Assembly (NCBI GenBank): GCA_934511465.1
Contig: CAKSWG010000001.1
Span: 1 to 64,000, forward strand
Reading direction: 5' to 3'
From: an uncultured Faecalibacterium sp.
GTDB taxonomy: Bacteria; Bacillota; Clostridia; Oscillospirales; Ruminococcaceae
DNA length: 64,000 nucleotides
Under the pieces are notes generated by a model. The model did not search any database, was not told where the DNA came from, and saw only the letters and a program-made list of their open reading frames with translations. Shown here piece by piece: positions 33,948-41,526 of the stretch; within the stretch, counting starts at the first letter, position 1; the number at the start of each line of letters is the position of its first letter. The translations under genes and the position numbers were made by a program.

Positions 33948-35468
33948 TTATACACCCGGCACCAGAAAATGCATTGCCTCCGGCAAGGTCTGCGTGTCGG
34001 CATCCAGCCCGTTTGCGGCCAGCATCTGCGCCGGAGACACATGGAACCGCTTGGCGATGCCAAAAGGCTCCTCCCCGGCCTGTGCATAATAAATACGCAA
34101 AGCGATATCCGGGTCCGGCGTTTGCAGCGGCTCGCCCAATTCGATGCTGCCAATGCCCGGATAAACGGTGCTGCACAGGATGGCACCCTCCGCACGGGCT
34201 GTCACAGTCACTTCCAGCGTACCGCCGGTGCAGCTGCACTGGATGTTCTCGGTGCTCAGCCAACATTCCGGGCTGAACTGTGCGCCCGGCGGCGCTTCCA
34301 CCGCAAGCGGAAAGGCAAGTTCCAGCGTTTTTTCGTAGCTTTCCAGCTCAGCAAGGCTGTTCTCCGCAAAGGCGGTTGCAACAGCGCGCACCGTCAGCGC
34401 CCAGCCGTCCCGGTAGGGCACCACCTGTGCCGGGCCGTAGGCCACAAAGCAGGCCCGCAGCTGGGCGCCGGCATCCGGCAGCGGGCCGGAAGCAGTGGCG
34501 GCGGCTGTCGCGTTCAGCATACAGGCAAGATCTTCCACCGCAAGTTCCTGCGGCGTGACCGCAGTCTCAAACTGGGTGGAAAATGCGTCCGATACATATT
34601 GCAGCTGGCAGGGCCGCCAAGCGTGCAGATGCATCATCACACTGGCTGTCAGCTGGCCACCGGCCTCCTGCTCTCCCTCCGCCAGCGCAAAGCCCACCGG
34701 TTCCAGCACACACAGACATTTGCAGTCCTCGGCTACGCCGTCCAGATCCACCACCTGATTGAACGGCAGGGATGCTGCCTGACTTTGCAGGGTGCTCTCG
34801 CCCGCGGCACGCCATGCACATTGGGCGCGCACCTCGCCCTTGACAACAGCCTTGCCCGCCAGCAGCTTGATCTCCCGCACAGACGCCGTACCGGTGATGT
34901 CCAGAATGGCGGCAGGCGGCTTTGCAAACACCAGTTCCCCTTCCGCTGTGACCAGTTTTTCCAGCGTTGCTGCGCTGCGCACACCGGTCAGGGCCTGCAA
35001 TTTCTGCTCGATGCCGCCATCGGCCAGTGCGGTGATCAGTTCCGCCTTATCCTGTGCATGGAGCGTGACCACCAGCCCATAGGCGCCGCGCAGCTCGATG
35101 CGGTGCGGGTTCACCGCCCGGCAGTTGAGGTATTCGGTCTGGCCTTCCACCATGGCGGTCCAGCTGGTAAAGGTGAACTCCGGCACTTCCAGCTGCTTTG
35201 TAAAAGGCAGTTTTTGCTCGGTCTGGCACAGGCCTGCGCCGTCCTCGCCCTGATAAAACACGGTGCAGCGCAGATAGCCTTCCAGCGTCAGCCTGCCGGG
35301 CTGTAGCTGTTTTTGCAGCACCACCGGTTTTGCAAAGCACTTGACCAGCTTGAACACCGGCGGCAGATAGTCCGAGATCAGGATCTCGGTCTCCAGCGGG
35401 AGCTCCGCCTTGACGGTGCAGCTTGCGCCCGCCTGCGGCAGCGTGTCCCGAAAGATCTTCAGTTCCAT
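33948..35468 (-). CDS. SPOCS/DUF3794 plus LysM protein (SipL-like)
   Basis: 506 aa with repeated DUF3794 (SPOCS) segments, visible as recurring beta-rich units such as VFKLVKCFAKPVVLQKQLQPG and FNQVVDLDGV, and a C-terminal LysM module (residues ~455-503) with IRIYYAQAGEEPFGIAKRF and LAANGLD-like features. This architecture is that of SipL, the clostridial coat-morphogenesis partner of SpoIVA; a spoIVA gene is in this window too. No signal peptide. AAAGGAG precedes the ATG. Role in a possibly non-sporulating host is unknown. Confidence 0.85.
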   Translation of the reverse strand: MELKIFRDTLPQAGASCTVKAELPLETEILISDYLPPVFKLVKCFAKPVVLQKQLQPGRLTLEGYLRCTVFYQGEDGAGLCQTEQKLPFTKQLEVPEFTFTSWTAMVEGQTEYLNCRAVNPHRIELRGAYGLVVTLHAQDKAELITALADGGIEQKLQALTGVRSAATLEKLVTAEGELVFAKPPAAILDITGTASVREIKLLAGKAVVKGEVRAQCAWRAAGESTLQSQAASLPFNQVVDLDGVAEDCKCLCVLEPVGFALAEGEQEAGGQLTASVMMHLHAWRPCQLQYVSDAFSTQFETAVTPQELAVEDLACMLNATAAATASGPLPDAGAQLRACFVAYGPAQVVPYRDGWALTVRAVATAFAENSLAELESYEKTLELAFPLAVEAPPGAQFSPECWLSTENIQCSCTGGTLEVTVTARAEGAILCSTVYPGIGSIELGEPLQTPDPDIALRIYYAQAGEEPFGIAKRFHVSPAQMLAANGLDADTQTLPEAMHFLVPGV

Positions 35469-35542
35469 GCAGTGTGCTCCTTTCCCTGTCCGTCTCTATT
35501 GGAAAGGTATGCGCCCGCCGGGCCGGATATGCCAGCAAAAAA

Positions 35543-35567
35543 GGCACCGTGCCAGACACACGATGCC
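35543..35567 (-). terminator. Terminator of the scfB-decarboxylase unit
   Basis: GGCACCGTG (35543-35551) pairs with CACGATGCC (35559-35567) with one mismatch; the minus strand continues TTTTTT. Confidence 0.75.
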
Positions 35568-35582
35568 CTAGGGATGCGGTTT

Positions 35583-36998
35583 TCAGTTTTCGCGGAGGAC
35601 CGAGACGGTCTCCACATGGTAGCGCTGCATCAGCTCCACCGCTGCCGGTGTGATCCGCTCACCGCTCACAACGATGGGGATGGCCGGCGGGCAGGACACT
35701 GTGGGCATGGCGCAGATGCGGCCCACAGCCTGCCCGGCGGGCAGCTGTTCCTGCGGGGCAAAGACGGCCTGCCGGATGGTGCAGCAGGTATGCAGCCCGT
35801 GTTCCAGCTGTGCAAACGCACTGGCATTTTCTGCCGGGAGCGGCACCGGGCCTGCAAGTGTTTCTACGATGCGCAGCATGGCCGAAGTAAGCCGTTCAAA
35901 GTCCTGCGGCGGGTTATCCGGCGTGAACATCAGCACCAGATAGCGCGGGTCGGCATATTCGCACTCGATTTTTGCAGCGCGCAGCCGTTCCGCAAGGGCC
36001 GTGCCGGTCAGCCCCAAAACCGCAGCATCCAGCGTGACCTTGAGCGGTTCGCTTTGCAGCACCAGCGGCCCCGGGCAGTGTTTTGCCGCAGCAGCTTCGT
36101 TCAGCTCCCGGCGCAGGCGAGTCAGATGGCCGCAGCACTGTAAAAGCCGCAGCGGATACCCCTCCGCCAAAACCTGATTGCATTTGTCCAGTGATTGCAG
36201 GATCAGGTAAGATGGGCTGGTGGAGCCGAACAGTGCCAGCGCATTGCGCACAGCCGTTTCAGCCTGAATGGGGGCATTCCGGCCAAGATGCAGATACGCG
36301 CCGCCGGTGACGACAGGCAGCGTTTTGTGGCCGGAATCGCAGCACATGGCTGCGCCCAGTGCGATGGGATGCCGGTTCTCCGGCAGAAAGCGCAGGTAAG
36401 CCCCGTGGGCGTTATCCACTAAAAGCGGAACATCAGACGCTTTGCAGCTTTTTGCCAGCGCGGCGATATCCTGCACGCCGCCAAGGTAATCCGGGCTGGT
36501 GACATAAACGCCGAAGGGCTTTTTGCCCTGCTGTATCAATGTCTGCAAGGCGTCCGTCAGGCGGGCGGCAGACACCGGGCAACTGCACAGCGCACCGGCG
36601 TCCTGCGGCGCAGGCCAGAGCCATAGAATGTCAAAATCCAGCAGCGCTGCCGCGTACAATAGCGCCTTGTGGGCGTTGCGCGCCGCCAGCAGCACCGGGC
36701 GCCTGCCTGTCTGCGGTGCTGCCTGCAAGGCCAGAAACAGCATGGCCCGGATGCACTGGGATGAGCCCTCGGTGCTGTAATACGTATGTGCCGTGCCGAA
36801 CAGCCGGGTGGCGTTGGCTTCGCTCCGGGCAATGATGCCCTCGGCTTCGTACAGTTCATCCGCGCCTTTTATTTCGGTAATATCCCACGGCTCAAACCCC
36901 AAAAGGCTTTGCCCTTTGTGGCCGGGCATGTGCAGCCGGGAGGTGCCGGACTGCGCATACCGGCGCACAAAATCCACAATGGGCGTGGTCATACTCAT
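35583..36998 (-). CDS. PLP-dependent Orn/Lys/Arg decarboxylase-like protein
   Basis: 471 aa. Fold-type I PLP enzyme: SRLHMPGHKGQ near the N terminus, GTAHTYYSTEGSSQ, the cofactor Asp in LLVDNAHGAYL and Schiff-base Lys in CDSGHKTLPV, all features of the SpeA/Cad group. At 471 aa it is the short Bacillus-type form without the wing domain. Expected to make cadaverine, agmatine or putrescine; substrate not readable. Its ATG overlaps the stop of the SCIFF maturase gene (ATGA), as in other clostridia where the two travel together. Confidence 0.88.
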   Translation of the reverse strand: MSMTTPIVDFVRRYAQSGTSRLHMPGHKGQSLLGFEPWDITEIKGADELYEAEGIIARSEANATRLFGTAHTYYSTEGSSQCIRAMLFLALQAAPQTGRRPVLLAARNAHKALLYAAALLDFDILWLWPAPQDAGALCSCPVSAARLTDALQTLIQQGKKPFGVYVTSPDYLGGVQDIAALAKSCKASDVPLLVDNAHGAYLRFLPENRHPIALGAAMCCDSGHKTLPVVTGGAYLHLGRNAPIQAETAVRNALALFGSTSPSYLILQSLDKCNQVLAEGYPLRLLQCCGHLTRLRRELNEAAAAKHCPGPLVLQSEPLKVTLDAAVLGLTGTALAERLRAAKIECEYADPRYLVLMFTPDNPPQDFERLTSAMLRIVETLAGPVPLPAENASAFAQLEHGLHTCCTIRQAVFAPQEQLPAGQAVGRICAMPTVSCPPAIPIVVSGERITPAAVELMQRYHVETVSVLREN

Positions 36999-38446
36999 TC
37001 GCAGGCTTCGCCGTCGGCGCAGGCAGTGCAGGTGGAGCCCAGTTCAATGGGGACCTCGATGCCCTTGGCGGCAAGCTCCTGATTTTCGGCCACCTTGATC
37101 ATGATGGCGCACTCCATGCGCTTGCGGAACAGCTCGCAGCCGTACTCGTACACACCGGTAATGCTGCCGGTGGCGTGGTAAGAGTTGGCTGCGCAGCCGC
37201 CGGAGCAGTACAGCTTTGCCCAGCAGTCCTGACATTCCTTGCGGGCGTAGGCGTTGCAGTGCTTGAATTCATCGCGCACGGCGGTGTTGGTAACGCCCTT
37301 CCAGATATCGCCCATCAGGTACTTGGGGTCGCCCACGAACTGGTGGCAGGGATACAGGTCGCCCCACGGGGTGACGGCCATGTACTCGGTGCCGGAACCG
37401 CAGCCGGAGATGCGCTTATAGATGCAGGGGCCGCCGGTGAGGTCGATCATATAATGGTAGAAGGTAAAGCCGCGGCCCTCGCGGTCACGCTTGATCATTT
37501 CCTTGGCCAGAATTTCGTACTGCTCCTTCAGAATGGGCAGGTCCTCTTCGGTCAGGGCGCTGGGCTCGCCGGGTTTGGACACCACCGGTTCCATGCTCAG
37601 CTCGGTAAAGCCGAGGTCGGCCATGTGGAAAATATCGTTGGTGAAGTCGGTGTTGTAGTGGGTATAGGTGCCGCGCATGTAGTAGTTCTTGTCACCGCGC
37701 TTCTTGACAAACTCCTGAAACTTGGGCACGATGGTGTCGTAGCTGCCGTGGCCGGCGTAATCTTTGCGGAAGCGGTCGTTGACTTCCTTGCGGCCATCCA
37801 GACTCAGCACCACGTTGTGGCACTCCTTGTTGCAGAAATCGATCACATCATCATCGATCAGCACACCGTTGGTAGTCATGGTAAAGCGGAAGTTCTTGTT
37901 GTGGATCTTCTCCTGCTCACGGCAGTATGCCACCAGCTTTTTGACCATGTCAAAATTCATCAGCGGTTCACCGCCAAAAAAGTCCACTTCCAGGTTGCGG
38001 CGGGTGCCGGAGTTCTCGATCAAAAAGTCCATGGCACGCTTGCCCACTTCAAAACTCATCAGCGCACGTTCGCCGCAGTAGCGGCCCTGCGAAGCAAAGC
38101 AGTAAGAGCAGCTCAGGTTGCAGGTGTGGGCCACATGCAGGCACAGGGCCTTGACCACAGTGTTGCGGTTCTTGAAGTCGAAGGCCATGTTCTCGTAGGT
38201 ATCCGGCGTCCACAGTTTGCCGGCCTCCTTCAAAGATGTAACGTCCTCGATGCACTGACGCAGGTCCTCCTCGGTCACATCCTCGCGGTCGCCGTACTTT
38301 GCCAGCATAGCGGCAACGATCTCGTCGGCGGTGTGCTCCGGGTACATGGCAATGATATCGTATGCCACATCGTCCACCACATGCACCGAGCCGCTGCAAG
38401 TATCCAGCACGATGTTATAGCCGTTCAATTGATACTGATGTACCAT
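36995..38446 (-). CDS. scfB: SCIFF peptide maturase (radical SAM, thioether-forming)
   Basis: 483 aa. Uses SAM radicals to cross-link cysteine thiols of the SCIFF peptide to neighbouring residues. It has an N-terminal peptide-binding segment (~1-90), the radical-SAM cluster motif CNLSCSYC near residue 109, GGEPLMNF, and a C-terminal SPASM/auxiliary-cluster region with many Cys (CGSGTEY, CHQF, CQDCWAKLYCSGGC). GGAG stands six bases before the ATG at 38446; an upstream ATG at 38458 has no such site. A terminator separates it from the peptide gene. Confidence 0.96.
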   Translation of the reverse strand: MVHQYQLNGYNIVLDTCSGSVHVVDDVAYDIIAMYPEHTADEIVAAMLAKYGDREDVTEEDLRQCIEDVTSLKEAGKLWTPDTYENMAFDFKNRNTVVKALCLHVAHTCNLSCSYCFASQGRYCGERALMSFEVGKRAMDFLIENSGTRRNLEVDFFGGEPLMNFDMVKKLVAYCREQEKIHNKNFRFTMTTNGVLIDDDVIDFCNKECHNVVLSLDGRKEVNDRFRKDYAGHGSYDTIVPKFQEFVKKRGDKNYYMRGTYTHYNTDFTNDIFHMADLGFTELSMEPVVSKPGEPSALTEEDLPILKEQYEILAKEMIKRDREGRGFTFYHYMIDLTGGPCIYKRISGCGSGTEYMAVTPWGDLYPCHQFVGDPKYLMGDIWKGVTNTAVRDEFKHCNAYARKECQDCWAKLYCSGGCAANSYHATGSITGVYEYGCELFRKRMECAIMIKVAENQELAAKGIEVPIELGSTCTACADGEACE

Positions 38447-38475
38447 TTTACTCTCCATTCCAATTACACAAAAAA

Positions 38476-38498
38476 ATGCCGCCCGGCAAAGGCGGCAT
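38476..38498 (-). terminator. Internal terminator between SCIFF peptide and maturase genes
   Basis: ATGCCGCC (38476-38483) pairs perfectly with GGCGGCAT (38491-38498), then seven or eight T residues on the minus strand. It should give more peptide mRNA than maturase mRNA. Confidence 0.9.
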
Positions 38499-38511
38499 GG
38501 GGTTGCAAAAA

Positions 38512-38658
38512 TTACTTGTTGCTGTTCTCGCACTGCTGGTTAGCCACGCCGCAGGAGGTCTTGCAAGCGGACTGGCAGGAAGTCTGGCACTCGCCGCAGC
38601 CGCCGGTCTTAACGCTCTTGGTCAGGTCACGAGTAGCAATGGTCTTGATACGTTCCAT
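38512..38658 (-). CDS. scfA: Six-cysteine peptide SCIFF
   Basis: 48 aa. Ribosomally made precursor modified by the adjacent radical-SAM maturase. The leader (residues 1-18, ERIKTIATRDL) precedes a core with six Cys at 21, 24, 28, 32, 36 and 43, the exact number and near-exact motif CGECQTSCQSACKTSC of the clostridial SCIFF family. AGAGAGG lies upstream of the ATG and a consensus promoter 70-100 bases upstream. The mature product's role is unknown. Confidence 0.97.
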   Translation of the reverse strand: MERIKTIATRDLTKSVKTGGCGECQTSCQSACKTSCGVANQQCENSNK

Positions 38659-38726
38659 AATAGAAAACCTCTCTAACTCTAAAATTTCGTGTACAGAAAC
38701 GCCCATACACGCTTTAATCTTTAAGT

Positions 38727-38755
38727 ATGATAACACGCAAGGGGCTTTCTGTCAA
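38727..38755 (-). promoter_or_regulatory. Consensus promoter for scfA
   Basis: Minus strand TTGACA (38755-38750), 17-base spacer, TATCAT (38732-38727). The ~60-nt leader has no obvious structure. Confidence 0.85.
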
Positions 38756-38777
38756 GATTTTTATGCCGCTAACCTGT

Positions 38778-39071
38778 TTAAAGCTGTCCGGCAGGCTGAT
38801 ATTTCGTCAGGACGGTATGCAGGCCAAGCTCCCGCGCCTTGGCCAGTAAGTACCGGTAGCGGCACAATAGTGCCTGCCGCTCGTAGATGCGCTGCTCGAT
38901 CAGGTCGGTATCCACCTCCAGATCAAACATCATTTCGTTGCGTTTCAGGCAGAACAGGCATTCCTTGAGCTCTTCCTCCAGTTCCGGGTGATAGCGCTCG
39001 TGCTCGGTGTCCCGCGGGATACGGCTCGAAAGCAGGGTCTGGGTGGTTTGGTTGTGGGTTCGTTCCAGCAT
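38778..39071 (-). CDS. DUF2508 (YaaL-like) protein
   Basis: 97 aa from ATG 39071 with AGGAGG upstream. A mostly helical cytoplasmic protein; the segment FDLEVDTDLIEQRIYERQAL matches the conserved core of the DUF2508/YaaL family, found near recombination and sporulation genes in Firmicutes. Function unknown. Divergent from the tRNA-Gln gene. Confidence 0.7.
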   Translation of the reverse strand: MLERTHNQTTQTLLSSRIPRDTEHERYHPELEEELKECLFCLKRNEMMFDLEVDTDLIEQRIYERQALLCRYRYLLAKARELGLHTVLTKYQPAGQL

Positions 39072-39254
39072 AGTCCGTCCTCCTCTTTTGGCTTCTGAAT
39101 GTTTGTACATTTCAGTATATGAGGAGCGTAGTGCAGAATATGCCGGTTTGTGGACAGGCACAAAAAGCCGCCCCGCCGGGTGTACCGGGCATTGAAAAAC
39201 TTCTGCGGTTTTGCGTGCATTTCAAAAAAATCTGGTTTTTTATGAAAAATACGC

Positions 39255-39283
39255 TTGACAAAGGCTAACTTTGTGCGTATAAT
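39255..39283 (+). promoter_or_regulatory. Perfect consensus promoter for tRNA-Gln
   Basis: TTGACA (39255-39260), 17-base spacer, TATAAT (39278-39283), 43 bases before the tRNA. Confidence 0.92.
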
Positions 39284-39326
39284 AGCACACGTTGAGCGGC
39301 TTACCCCGCAAAGCACAACAGAATAT

Positions 39327-39400
39327 TGGGGATTTGCATAGTGGTAGTGCGGTAGACTCTGACTCTACTTGTGGGAGTTCGATTCTCTCATCCCCAACCA
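39327..39400 (+). tRNA. tRNA-Gln, anticodon CUG
   Basis: Acceptor stem TGGGGAT/ATCCCCA, D arm GCATAGTGGTAGTGC, anticodon stem GTAGA/TCTAC with loop CTCTGAC, giving anticodon CUG (reads CAG). T arm GGGAG-TTCGATT-CTCTC. Discriminator A at 39397 and an encoded CCA at 39398-39400. Followed at once by a terminator; a single-gene unit. Confidence 0.95.
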
Positions 39401-39401
39401 G

Positions 39402-39434
39402 AAGCCATCCGGTTTGTATCGGATGGCTTTTTTG
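39402..39434 (+). terminator. Terminator of tRNA-Gln
   Basis: AAGCCATCCG (39402-39411) pairs with CGGATGGCTT (39420-39429), then TTTTT. Confidence 0.92.
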
Positions 39435-39498
39435 TTCTGTTTTGTCATACAAAAACAGCGCACCGCCCTGCCGGACGGTGCGCCTTTTCATTCAGTTG

Positions 39499-41259
39499 TT
39501 ACAGGATGCTGATGCGGCCTGCGCCGTAAGGATTCTCGTAATCCAGCAGATAGCCCGGGTAATCGGCCAGCGGGCTGTTGGCAGTGGTCAGGTGCGGCAG
39601 GCCCTCGGCGTCCACACCGCCAAAGGTCATAGCATAGGTAGACATAACGAGGTAATCTTCAGACACATAATCCTTGATCAGCTCTGCGCCATCGAACATG
39701 GCAAAGCCGTCGCCCAAGTTGCGCAGGGTGTAGTTCATGCCGGCCAGAGCGTAAGTCTTGCCCTCATCCAGCGGGACGTAAGTGCCCGATGCCTTATCGT
39801 AGATCTTCACGTTCTGCACACGCGGCGTGCCGGTAGCGCTGCCGATCCAGACATTCTTTTCGTCGGTCTGCACGGTGTTGGGGATATCGGTGTGGATCTC
39901 GTAGGTGGCACCTGCCACATGCAGGAAGCCGCCGTTCTCCTTACCGCCCTCGCCTGCAAAGCGGGCTGCAAACTCCAGTGCATCTTGGATCTGCTTTCCG
40001 GTGACGGACATCAGACAGGCCACGTTGCCGAACGGGCTGACCTGCTTGCAGGTCTTGAAGGTCCAGTAGCCTGCTTCCTCGTCGGCGCGGATGCCGCCGC
40101 CGTTCATGATAGCGATATCGCAGTGCAGCTGCTCGACTTCATTAAAGTAGGAGTAAATGCCGTCGGCCACAAAGTCGCCGAGGTTGGTTTCTGCCATACG
40201 GATGCGGCGTTTGCCGGTCTCGGGGTCGGTGATATAGAAGTTGGTATCGGCAACGGCGATCTTTTCGCCAAGCATATCGTCCACGGAGGAGACCCAAGCG
40301 GTCTGGATGCTGGCGACCGCGCTGTCGGAACCCTCGTAAGAGGAGATCAGACGGGTGGCGATGGAGCCATCGGCCTTGATGGTCATTTCACCAACGTTGG
40401 CAAAGTAAGAGCCAGTCTGGGTGAGGGCCACGGCCTTGCCAGACAGATCCTTGACCCACTCGCACTCCATCTTGGTGTGGGAGTGGCCGTCGATAAAGGC
40501 ATCGAGTCCGGAAGTGTGCTCAATGACTTCCTTACTGGTCCACGGCGAAGAGGACGGGTCAACACCCAGATGGCCCAGACCGATCACGTAATCGGCCAGC
40601 AGCTTTGCCTTATCAATGGACTTCTGCACAGCCTTATACAACTTCTGGCCGTCGTCGCCGCCCAGAATGTCATAGATGTAGCGCTTCTGGCTCTTATCCA
40701 TGAAGTAAGCCGGAGTAGACTTGGTGAAGGTCTCGGGCGTGGTGATGCCCACAAATGCGATCACACGGCCGCCGATGGTAAAATACTTGACGTCCGGCAG
40801 AACGCGGTTGCCCAGCGGCAGGTTGACCCAGTTGCTGGAGAGGTACGGGAAGTCTGCCTCAGCCATCACCTCTTTTGCACGGGCCATACCGTAATCGAAC
40901 TCATGGTTGCCGGGGGTAGCGGCATCGTAACCGGCAGCGTTCATCAGCTGGATGATGGATGCGCCCTCGTCCATGGAACCGTACGCAGTGCCCTGAATAT
41001 GGTCGCCTGCATCCACCAGCAGAACATTCTTTCCTGCATTCTGATAGCTCTTTTTCAGGGCTGCAATGGCAGCATAGGTGAGCTCCGGAGACTTTTTGTC
41101 AATGTAGGTATGGACATCGTTGGTGTACAGGATGGTGATGTCCTTGACGCTGCCCGGGAAGCAGGCAGACGCAGCAGGTGCGCCCAGACTCACAGCAGCA
41201 GCGGCTGTGGTGACGCCTGCTGCCTTCAGGAAGCTGCGGCGGGAGATAAGCTGTTTCAT
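39499..41259 (-). CDS. Tat-exported 5'-nucleotidase / UshA-like phosphoesterase
   Basis: 586 aa. Extracytoplasmic metallophosphoesterase that removes phosphate from nucleotides. A twin-arginine signal (R7-R8 in SRRSFLKAAG, then an Ala-rich helix ending near SAC) starts the protein. The calcineurin domain shows TNDVHTY, DAGDHIQG, GNHEFDYG, GLGHLG and DGHSHTKM; the C-terminal substrate domain shows MNGGGIRAD and VSPFGN. GAGGAGG about ten bases upstream fixes the ATG at 41259. May supply nucleosides or purines for uptake (inferred). Confidence 0.92.
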   Translation of the reverse strand: MKQLISRRSFLKAAGVTTAAAAVSLGAPAASACFPGSVKDITILYTNDVHTYIDKKSPELTYAAIAALKKSYQNAGKNVLLVDAGDHIQGTAYGSMDEGASIIQLMNAAGYDAATPGNHEFDYGMARAKEVMAEADFPYLSSNWVNLPLGNRVLPDVKYFTIGGRVIAFVGITTPETFTKSTPAYFMDKSQKRYIYDILGGDDGQKLYKAVQKSIDKAKLLADYVIGLGHLGVDPSSSPWTSKEVIEHTSGLDAFIDGHSHTKMECEWVKDLSGKAVALTQTGSYFANVGEMTIKADGSIATRLISSYEGSDSAVASIQTAWVSSVDDMLGEKIAVADTNFYITDPETGKRRIRMAETNLGDFVADGIYSYFNEVEQLHCDIAIMNGGGIRADEEAGYWTFKTCKQVSPFGNVACLMSVTGKQIQDALEFAARFAGEGGKENGGFLHVAGATYEIHTDIPNTVQTDEKNVWIGSATGTPRVQNVKIYDKASGTYVPLDEGKTYALAGMNYTLRNLGDGFAMFDGAELIKDYVSEDYLVMSTYAMTFGGVDAEGLPHLTTANSPLADYPGYLLDYENPYGAGRISIL

Positions 41260-41335
41260 GGAAAAACGACCTCCTCTTAGAACTCTTTTCTGTTTTGATC
41301 GGGCGCACAGAACCAGCCCGACACTCGTTGCATTA

Positions 41336-41364
41336 AGCATAACACAGACGCCGTCCGAGAGCAA
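41336..41364 (-). promoter_or_regulatory. Probable promoter for the 5'-nucleotidase
   Basis: Minus strand TTGCTC (41364-41359), 17-base spacer, TATGCT (41341-41336). Confidence 0.55.
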
Positions 41365-41447
41365 GCCAAAACGACACATTTTGTTCAAAAACATCGTTTA
41401 TGAGCCATGCTTTTTGTGCAGGAATTTCAATTTTGCGCAAAAAAAAG

Positions 41448-41484
41448 CCCGCACTTGCAGTCAGTCGCTGGCTGCAAATGCGGG
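41448..41484 (-). terminator. Terminator of the oleate hydratase gene
   Basis: Arms 41448-41460 and 41472-41484 pair with one mismatch; the minus strand continues with eight T residues. Confidence 0.88.
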
Positions 41485-41526
41485 TCGCTTTTGGGGGAGA
41501 TCCAAAAACGGATCGGAAGGAGCGGA

